DNA of 64,000 nucleotides from Gloeocapsopsis dulcis (GTDB lineage Bacteria; Cyanobacteriota; Cyanobacteriia; Cyanobacteriales; Chroococcidiopsidaceae): NCBI RefSeq assembly GCF_032163395.1, contig NZ_CP119970.1, positions 1 to 64,000 of the forward strand, read 5' to 3'. Shown piece by piece: positions 53,832 to 60,778 of this stretch (position 1 is its first letter; each line of letters starts with the position of its first letter). The notes under the pieces were generated by a model. It saw only the letters and a program-made list of their open reading frames with translations, ran no database searches and was not told where the DNA came from. The position numbers and the translations under genes were made by a program.

Positions 53832-55016
53832 ATGAGAATTGAGTTGACTGCTCAACAAAAAGACGCTCAAGCTGAATTTAGAGCTTTCGTCAACGAAGAG
53901 ATTATTCCTCACGCGAATCACTACGACCAAGAAGAGTGTACTCCTCCCCAACTCATTGAAAAATTTGCTCGTCAAGGATATTTGGGTGCCATATTACCCA
54001 AAGAATTTGGTGGTAAAAGTGTAGAGATCATCACCTATGGTCTTCTCAATGAAGAAATTGGCAGGGGATGTTCTTCGCTAAGAAGTTTACTCACCGTGCA
54101 TAGCATGGTTGCTTATGCTTTATGTAAATGGGGTACTAAGTCTCAAAAAGAATATTGGTTACCTAAATTAGCATCTGGTAAAGTAATAGCGGCTTTCGCC
54201 TTAAGTGAACCTAATGTAGGTAGTGATGCTAAAAGTATAGAAACCACCGCCACTCTTTCTAGTGACTCTTATATCTTAAATGGGCAGAAAAAGTGGATTA
54301 CCTACGGACAAATAGCGGATGTTTTTTTAGTATTTGCCCAATGTTCGGGTAAACCCTCTGCTTTTTTAGTAGAAAAAAATAGCCCAGGACTTGTCATCAA
54401 ACCTATTTCTGGGATGTTAGGCGTTAAAGCTTCCATGTTAGCCGAGCTACATTTTCAGGATTGTCGCATTCCCCAAGAAAATTTAGTGGGCAAGTTAGGT
54501 TTTGGTTTTGCTTATGTCGCTTCTTCAGCACTGGATTATGGAAGATACAGCGTAGCATGGGGTTCTGTGGGTATTGCTCAAGCTTGTTTAGAAGCTTGTA
54601 TTCAATACACAAGCGAACGAAAACAGTTTGGTGTTTACCTCAAAGAACACCAATTGATTCGACAAATGATCGCTGAAATGATAGCTAATGTAAAAGCTGC
54701 ACGATTATTGTGCTATCAAGCTGGTTATTTTAAAGAAATTGGTGATCGCACTTCAATAAGTGAGACTTCAATTGCTAAATATTTTGCCTCTACCACTGCA
54801 GCCAAAATTGCCAATGATGCTGTACAAATTCACGGAGCTAATGGTTGTACAAATAAATATTCTGTTGCTAGATATTTGCGAGATGCCAAAATTATGGAAA
54901 TCATCGAAGGTAGCACACAAATACAACAAATAACCATTGCTGATTACGGTTATCAAGAGTATATTATGTCACAATCTACTCCCACTATGTCGCAACAATT
55001 ATTGGCAAGGATGTGA
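53832..55016 (+). CDS. Acyl-CoA dehydrogenase of the extender cassette (FkbI/ZmaE-like)
   Basis: A 394-residue flavoenzyme: MRIELTAQQKDAQAEFRAFV, YLGAILPKEFGGKSVEIITY, AAFALSEPNVGSDAKSIETT (FAD/substrate motif), YILNGQKKWITYGQIADVFL, ERKQFGVYLKEHQLIRQMIA and VQIHGANGCTNKYSVARYLR (second family signature). In these cassettes it completes the oxidation of the ACP-bound C3 aldehyde to the carboxylate. ATG 53832 is preferred, with GGAAG eight bases upstream; the frame extends to TTG 53796 without a signal. The stop is four bases from the start of the FkbH-like gene. Confidence 0.9.
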   Translation: MRIELTAQQKDAQAEFRAFVNEEIIPHANHYDQEECTPPQLIEKFARQGYLGAILPKEFGGKSVEIITYGLLNEEIGRGCSSLRSLLTVHSMVAYALCKWGTKSQKEYWLPKLASGKVIAAFALSEPNVGSDAKSIETTATLSSDSYILNGQKKWITYGQIADVFLVFAQCSGKPSAFLVEKNSPGLVIKPISGMLGVKASMLAELHFQDCRIPQENLVGKLGFGFAYVASSALDYGRYSVAWGSVGIAQACLEACIQYTSERKQFGVYLKEHQLIRQMIAEMIANVKAARLLCYQAGYFKEIGDRTSISETSIAKYFASTTAAKIANDAVQIHGANGCTNKYSVARYLRDAKIMEIIEGSTQIQQITIADYGYQEYIMSQSTPTMSQQLLARM

Positions 55017-55020
55017 AAAT

Positions 55021-56091
55021 ATGATTAGTACAAAAGCTGAAGTTTTAAATAGTAAACAAGCCGATAAAAAAGCTGTTAAATGTGTAGTTTGGGATTTAGA
55101 TAATACACTTTGGAATGGTGTGTTACTGGAAGATGACCGCATTTTTCTGCGAAATGAAGTAGTTGAGATTATTAAAAAATTAGATAGTCGTGGCATCTTA
55201 CAATCTATCGCTAGTAAAAATGATGCTGCCAAAGCAATGGCACAACTCCAAGAGTTTGAGTTACATGAATATTTTCTGTATCCCCAAATAAATTGGAATT
55301 CTAAGTCTAGTTCTATTCAAGAAATTGCTCATTCTCTTAATTTAGGTGTTGATACATTTGCCTTTATAGATGACCAATTATTTGAATTAGAAGAAGTCAA
55401 GTTTTCACTGCCTGAACTCCTTTGTATAAATGCGGCTGAACTAGGACATTTGCTAGATATGCCAGAAATGAATCCTCGTTTTATCACGAAAGATTCAAGA
55501 CTGAGACGATTAATGTATATTAGCGATATAGTTAGAAATAATTCCGAAAAAAGTTTTATTGGCACTCAGGAGGAATTTTTAGCTACCCTCAATATGACTT
55601 TTACTATCTCTTCTGCCCACGAAGAGGATTTACAAAGAGCCGAAGAATTAACACTCAGAACCAATCAATTGAATACAACAGGTTATACGTATTCCTATGA
55701 TGAACTCAATCATTTTCGGCAATCAGATAAACATAAATTGCTAATTGCAAGTTTGGATGATAAGTACGGTAGTTACGGCAAAATTGGCTTAGTTCTTGTG
55801 GAATGTCAAGAGTTGGTGTGGACTATAAAACTTTTGCTGATGTCTTGTCGCGTTATGTCCAGAGGCGTCGGCACAATTATGCTGAACTATATTATGACAT
55901 TAGCTAAAAATAACAATGTTCGTTTGCGGTCTGAGTTTGTTTCCAACGATCGCAATAGAATGATGTACGTGTCTTACAAGTTTGTAGGGTTTCAGGAAAT
56001 TGATAAGCACGGAGATTTGCAAATTTTAGAAAATAAACTCACACGCATTCAACCCTTTCCTAAATATGTAAAGGTCAATATTCTTAATTAG
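55021..56091 (+). CDS. FkbH-like glyceryl transferase/phosphatase of the extender cassette
   Basis: A 356-residue protein with an HAD domain (CVVWDLDNTLWNGVLLEDD: DLDNT catalytic motif near residue 28; then GILQSIASKND and TFAFIDDQLFELEEVKF) and a C-terminal GNAT-like domain (LTLRTNQLNTTGYTYSYDEL, LLMSCRVMSRGVGTIMLNYI). FkbH proteins take 1,3-bisphosphoglycerate, remove the phosphate and load glyceryl onto the cassette ACP, the first step of methoxymalonyl/hydroxymalonyl-ACP synthesis. The start ATG 55021 follows AAGGATGTGAAAAT, four bases after the previous stop; the frame's extension to 54937 lies inside the dehydrogenase gene. It is the last cassette gene, and no FkbG-type methyltransferase follows. 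Confidence 0.92.
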   Translation: MISTKAEVLNSKQADKKAVKCVVWDLDNTLWNGVLLEDDRIFLRNEVVEIIKKLDSRGILQSIASKNDAAKAMAQLQEFELHEYFLYPQINWNSKSSSIQEIAHSLNLGVDTFAFIDDQLFELEEVKFSLPELLCINAAELGHLLDMPEMNPRFITKDSRLRRLMYISDIVRNNSEKSFIGTQEEFLATLNMTFTISSAHEEDLQRAEELTLRTNQLNTTGYTYSYDELNHFRQSDKHKLLIASLDDKYGSYGKIGLVLVECQELVWTIKLLLMSCRVMSRGVGTIMLNYIMTLAKNNNVRLRSEFVSNDRNRMMYVSYKFVGFQEIDKHGDLQILENKLTRIQPFPKYVKVNILN

Positions 56092-56131
56092 AAAGCATCA
56101 TTGCTAGTGCTTGTAGTTTGATAGGGGCATT

Positions 56132-59100
56132 ATGGACAACACAAAAGACAAACTCTCACAACGACGGTCAAAGCTTTCACTCGCTCAGAGATCGCTTCTC
56201 GAAAAACGGCTGCGGGGTGAAGTTGATTCCCAATTAAAAGTCATTCCCAGACTTTCCCAAACAAGTCCTGCGCCCTTATCTTTTGCCCAGCAAAGGCTGT
56301 GGTTTCTTCATCAATTAGATCCTAATAATCCTTACTACAGTGAACTAGCATGTGTGCAGCTCTTAGGTGCGCTGAATGTAGATGCTCTAGAACAAAGTTT
56401 CAATGAAATTGTGCAACGCCATGAAGCTTTACGTACTACTTTTGAGGTAGTTGCAGAACAAACAGTCCAGGTGATTCATCCTACTGTAACTATCAGACTG
56501 CCAGTAGTGAACTTATGCTTAATGCCAGAAGTTGAACGACAAGCACAAATCGAGCAGCTAACAACAGAGATAGCTCGAAAACCCTTTGACTTAGCAACTG
56601 CTCCGTTACTGCGAGCTACGCTATTACAAATAGATAAAGAAGAATACTTATTACTGTTCGCGATTCATCATATTGTTGTTGATGGCTGGTCTATAGGAAT
56701 ACTCATCCGTGAATTAGCTGTACTTTATGAAGCCTTTTCTACAGGCAAAACATCCCCTCTACCTGAACTTCCTATTCAGTATGCAGACTTTGCCATTTGG
56801 CAGCGTCAATGGTTGCAAGGGGAATTACAAAAGACGCAACTTGACTATTGGAAGCAACAGTTGGCGGGTTCTGCAACCTTGGCTCTGCCCACAGATCGTC
56901 CCCGTCCACCCATCCAAAGCTTCCAAGGCGCAGTTGCTTCTTTTGAGCTATCAGTAAGCTTAACTGATAGGCTTAGGGATCTGAGCAACGCCGAAGGAGT
57001 AACGCTGTTTATGACTCTGCTGGCAGCATTTCAAGCTTTACTTTACCGCTACACAGGGCAAGAGGATATTGTTATTGGTTCCCCAATTGCTAACCGTAAC
57101 CAAAGCGAGATTCAAGGACTGATTGGTTTTTTTGTCAATACCCTTGTGCTGCGGACTGATCTTGCTGGTAATCCCAGCTTTTTGGAATTACTGAATCGAG
57201 TACGTGAGGTGTGCGTAGGTGCGTATGCCCATGCAGATTTACCTTTTGAGCAATTAGTCGCAGAACTTCAGCCAGATAGAAACCTCAGCCATATGCCTTT
57301 GTTTCAGGTGATGTTTGCCTGGCAGGAAGACACCCAGAAGGAACTGACACTACCAGGTTTAACTTTAAATTGGCTGCCAGTGCATAGTCAATCAGCGAAG
57401 TTTGATTTGACATTGTACATGATAGACTCTGAGCCAAAACTGAGCGGGTGGTTGGAGTATAACACAACCTTATTCAATGCTGAAACTGTTACGCAAATGG
57501 CGGAACATTTTTGTACCTTGCTTGAGGGCATTGTTGTTCATCGAAAAGCAAAATTATCTGACTTACCACTATTAACAGCAGATGAGTTGCATCAGCAATT
57601 AGTAGGGTGGAATCAAACGTCTACTAATTATCCTGCTAACTTATGCATCCATGAATTATTTGAAGCGCAGGTACAAAAAACACCTGATGCAGTAGCCGTA
57701 GTCTTTGAAGATGAACAGTTAACCTATTGTGAACTCAACGCCAGGGCTAACCAGTTGGCGCATTACTTACGTTCCTTGGGGGTAAAACCAGAGGTATTGG
57801 TGGGGATTTGTGTAGAGCGATCGCCTGCTATGGTCATCGGGTTATTAGCTATCCTCAAAGCAGGTGGTGCTTATGTACCGCTAGATCCAGCTTATCCCCA
57901 AGAAAGATTAGCTTATATGTTGTCTGAAACTCAACTATCGGTTGTGTTAACTCAGCAATCCTTAGTTGAACAACTCCCAGCACATCAGGCACATACAGTT
58001 TACTTAGATACAGATTGGGAGCAGATTGCTCAGGAAAGCCAAACTAACCCGATCAATACGAATACAGTTAACAATTTAGCTTATGTAATTTACACCTCTG
58101 GTTCCACAGGCAAACCCAAGGGGGTGCTTGGTCTTCATCAAGGTGCAGTCAATCGGTTTCATTGGATGTGGAAAACTCATCCCTTTACTCAACAAGAAGT
58201 TTGTTGTCAAAAGACATCTTTAAACTTTGTTGATTCAGTTTGGGAAATTTTTGGGCCTTTACTTCAAGGAATAACCACAGTAATAGTGCCAGAGCAAGTT
58301 GTGAAAGACTCACAACAGTTGATAACTATTTTGGCAGACAAAAATGTTACACGATTAGTACTTGTACCTTCATTATTACGTATATTATTAAGTACATATA
58401 AACTTTTACAGTTGCAGCTACCCAATCTAAAGTTGTGGATTAGCAGTGGCGAAGCCCTATCTACTGATATCCTCAGACAATTTCAGCAGAGTTTACCAGA
58501 TAGTACCTTGTTAAATCTTTACGGTTCATCAGAGGTATCTGCTGATGTCACCTGTTACAAGATTACCCCACAAACACCCCTATCAGCATCTGTTTTAATT
58601 GGTCGTCCAATTGCTAATACGCAGATATATATATTGGATACCAGTCGGCAACCTGTTCCTGTAGGTGTACCAGGTGAAATATATATAGGTGGTGACCAAC
58701 TAGCAAGAGGTTACTTAAACCGTCCTGATTTGACAGGAGAAAAATTCATCCCCAATCCCTTTAGCGACAAATCCGCAACGCGTTTATACAAAACAGGAGA
58801 CCTAGCACGATATCTACCGAATGGAGAAATAGAATACATTGGTCGCATTGACAATCAGGTTAAGATACGTGGTTTCCGCATTGAACTAGGAGAAATTGAA
58901 GCTTTAATCACTCAACATCCCGCAGTGCAAGAAACTGTTGTTATTGTCAGAGAGGATATACCTGGAGACAAAAGACTAGTAGCTTATTTGGTATTCAAAC
59001 AGGAATTAGCCCCTAAATTTAGTGAACTACGAAGTTTTTTGAAAGAAAAACTGCCAGATTATATGTTACCTACTGCCTTCGTACCCATAAAGGCACTGCC

Positions 59101-59521
59101 TCTCACACCAAATGGCAAAGTGAATCGTCAGGCGTTACCAGCACCAGATATTTTTGAACCACAATTGGGAACAACTAGTGTCCAACCACGAAATCATCTG
59201 GAAATTTCCATCGCAAGTATTTGGCAGAAGGTATTAAAGATAGAAAAAATAGGCATACATGATAATTTTTTTGACATTGGTGGACATTCACTATTATTGC
59301 TTCAGGTTCATAGTCAACTATGTGAAATATTCTCTATAAATTTATTAGTAATCGATCTATTCAAGTATCCAACGATCAGTTCTCTTGCTGATTTTCTCGG
59401 TTTAGCAAACACAAACGAATTATCTAATGTTCATCAAACTGAAGCTAGAAATGAACAATTAAAAAAAGGTAAAACACGAATTAACCAATTTTTAAAAATT
59501 AGTAAAAGAAACAACCTCTAA
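56132..59521 (+). CDS. NRPS module C-A-PCP, beta-alanine-like specificity, no release domain
   Basis: A 1129-residue protein with an N-terminal docking-like helix (SLAQRSLLEKRLRG), condensation (about 45-480; FAIHHIVVDGWSIGILI near 180), adenylation (about 510-1000; YTSGSTGKPKGVLGLHQGAV, NLYGSSEVSADVTCY, TGDLARYLPNGEIEY) and PCP (FFDIGGHSLLLLQV, Ser near 1051). The pocket residues read by eye are V-D-W-V-I-S-L-A-D-K, which I recall as the beta-alanine code (bleomycin BlmIV type); Asp at the first position is replaced, as expected for a beta-amino acid. The protein ends 70 residues after the PCP with no thioesterase, reductase or C domain. It follows the cassette by 40 bases and is the last co-directional gene. 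Confidence 0.92.
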   Translation: MDNTKDKLSQRRSKLSLAQRSLLEKRLRGEVDSQLKVIPRLSQTSPAPLSFAQQRLWFLHQLDPNNPYYSELACVQLLGALNVDALEQSFNEIVQRHEALRTTFEVVAEQTVQVIHPTVTIRLPVVNLCLMPEVERQAQIEQLTTEIARKPFDLATAPLLRATLLQIDKEEYLLLFAIHHIVVDGWSIGILIRELAVLYEAFSTGKTSPLPELPIQYADFAIWQRQWLQGELQKTQLDYWKQQLAGSATLALPTDRPRPPIQSFQGAVASFELSVSLTDRLRDLSNAEGVTLFMTLLAAFQALLYRYTGQEDIVIGSPIANRNQSEIQGLIGFFVNTLVLRTDLAGNPSFLELLNRVREVCVGAYAHADLPFEQLVAELQPDRNLSHMPLFQVMFAWQEDTQKELTLPGLTLNWLPVHSQSAKFDLTLYMIDSEPKLSGWLEYNTTLFNAETVTQMAEHFCTLLEGIVVHRKAKLSDLPLLTADELHQQLVGWNQTSTNYPANLCIHELFEAQVQKTPDAVAVVFEDEQLTYCELNARANQLAHYLRSLGVKPEVLVGICVERSPAMVIGLLAILKAGGAYVPLDPAYPQERLAYMLSETQLSVVLTQQSLVEQLPAHQAHTVYLDTDWEQIAQESQTNPINTNTVNNLAYVIYTSGSTGKPKGVLGLHQGAVNRFHWMWKTHPFTQQEVCCQKTSLNFVDSVWEIFGPLLQGITTVIVPEQVVKDSQQLITILADKNVTRLVLVPSLLRILLSTYKLLQLQLPNLKLWISSGEALSTDILRQFQQSLPDSTLLNLYGSSEVSADVTCYKITPQTPLSASVLIGRPIANTQIYILDTSRQPVPVGVPGEIYIGGDQLARGYLNRPDLTGEKFIPNPFSDKSATRLYKTGDLARYLPNGEIEYIGRIDNQVKIRGFRIELGEIEALITQHPAVQETVVIVREDIPGDKRLVAYLVFKQELAPKFSELRSFLKEKLPDYMLPTAFVPIKALPLTPNGKVNRQALPAPDIFEPQLGTTSVQPRNHLEISIASIWQKVLKIEKIGIHDNFFDIGGHSLLLLQVHSQLCEIFSINLLVIDLFKYPTISSLADFLGLANTNELSNVHQTEARNEQLKKGKTRINQFLKISKRNNL

Positions 59522-59634
59522 CCAGTCCACTATTTCTTCAAACAGTTCTCGTGCTGGTGTGAAAAATTCTCCTTCATTGACTGTAGATGCTTGCATCCCA
59601 CATTCCCCGGATTTCTCACAAGACTGAAAAAATA

Positions 59635-59696
59635 GGGGTCAAAAACTGCCAAAATGTATATTTTCAAAGGATTATAGCAGTTTGAAGCATGACCCC
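59635..59696. terminator. Long hairpin between convergent gene sets, possible bidirectional terminator
   Basis: GGGGTCA (59635-59641) pairs perfectly with TGACCCC (59690-59696), and AAACTGC (59643-59649) pairs with GCAGTTT (59677-59683). An inner AAAAT/ATTTT pair lies in the loop. It sits between the NRPS stop (59521) and the stop of the iron-binding lipoprotein gene (59753), where a two-way terminator is expected. A small non-autonomous element is the alternative. Confidence 0.5.
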
Positions 59697-59752
59697 CAAT
59701 AAAAACCTTAACGGTGTGCATCGCTTCACTTATTTTTTTCTGCCACCCCTAC

Positions 59753-60778
59753 TTATTGAGCCGATACGTTTTTCCTTTGTTCAGCAAACCCTAAATATTT
59801 ATACAAGTCATCAAGTAATGCATGAGCAGCTAAGATGTTGTACCCCCACCAAACTGAGTTTTTAATTAGATATACTCGATCCTGCTCGACTGCCTTGACT
59901 TTAGACCAAATAGGTTGTCTTTGAAGCTTCTCAAGCCCGGCTTCGTCTAAAAAAATAATATCTATATCGAGTTCTGGCAGATGTTCTACTGAAATAGGCA
60001 AAGATAAGGAGCCAGCAATTTGTGATGGCGGAGGTTGTAATCCGCTATCTTTTAGGACTGTACCGGGGAAAGAGTCATCAAGACCAAGAGTGAAGTTTCC
60101 ATGATGGATAGATGCATAAGATGCTCGAAGCACCTGTTCTTTATCGGAAGAATTATCTTGTAAATTAGCTAGTCTTTGTCTAAGATCCTCAGTACGATGT
60201 TCATAATCTTTCATCAGCTTATCAAAAATCTCTAATTTGTCGAAAACTTCCGCAACATTTTTGAAGTTTTGTTTCCAATCATATGAAATTTCTGCCCAAG
60301 GCAGTAAAACAGTTGGAGCTATATGAGACAATTGCTGATAAATTGATTGATTATATGAAAGACCAACAATTAGATCCGGTTTGAGTGACAAAACCTTTTC
60401 TATACTAAACTCACCATTAACGCTGGGAATAGTTTCAATTTCTTGAATTCTATCCTTCAGATATGGAGCATCCAGATATTCTTTAGATCCCACTATCCCA
60501 ACAGGTTTTATACCTAAAGCGAGAATATTACCAGAGTTAAATGAATCTACAGTAACAATCCGTTGCGGATCAACTGGAATACAAGTTTCTCCCATTGCAT
60601 GTTGAACCACTCGACACTCTACAGCTATGTCTCTCAAGGTTGAGTTTGTAGCGCTTTCGTTGATATGACTACTACAAGCCGAAATGAGAAAAAAACCTAA
60701 TAGGCTAATAAAAAATAAACCAACAAAACTCCGAATGGTTATTCTTGTTGGCTGGTGCTTTTTTATCAGAATTCCCAT
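59753..60778 (-). CDS. Fe(III)-siderophore ABC transporter substrate-binding lipoprotein
   Basis: A 341-residue protein with a hydrophobic signal (RSFVGLFFISLLGFFLISAC) ending in a lipobox Cys near residue 35. It has the class III binding-protein fold: DPQRIVTVDSFNSGNILALG, PVGIVGSKEYLDAPYLKDRI, IEKVLSLKPDLIVGLSYNQS, TVLLPWAEISYDWKQNF, and the second lobe LPELDIDIIFLDEAGLEKLQ, YNILAAHALLDDLYKYLG. It would capture ferric siderophore in the periplasm for an ABC importer, whose permease and ATPase genes are not in the window. Its start overlaps the TonB receptor gene by 13 bases, so the two form an operon. No signs of decay. Confidence 0.92.
   Translation of the reverse strand: MGILIKKHQPTRITIRSFVGLFFISLLGFFLISACSSHINESATNSTLRDIAVECRVVQHAMGETCIPVDPQRIVTVDSFNSGNILALGIKPVGIVGSKEYLDAPYLKDRIQEIETIPSVNGEFSIEKVLSLKPDLIVGLSYNQSIYQQLSHIAPTVLLPWAEISYDWKQNFKNVAEVFDKLEIFDKLMKDYEHRTEDLRQRLANLQDNSSDKEQVLRASYASIHHGNFTLGLDDSFPGTVLKDSGLQPPPSQIAGSLSLPISVEHLPELDIDIIFLDEAGLEKLQRQPIWSKVKAVEQDRVYLIKNSVWWGYNILAAHALLDDLYKYLGFAEQRKNVSAQ

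Noticed and set aside
52629-55016. Dehydrogenase pair considered part of fatty-acid beta-oxidation.
   Set aside because: The free ACP and FkbH-like gene directly adjacent, and the operon position between PKS and NRPS genes, identify an extender-unit cassette.
59530-59721. 63-residue minus-strand frame between the convergent operons.
   Set aside because: It lies across the hairpin, has no ribosome site and no recognisable motif.
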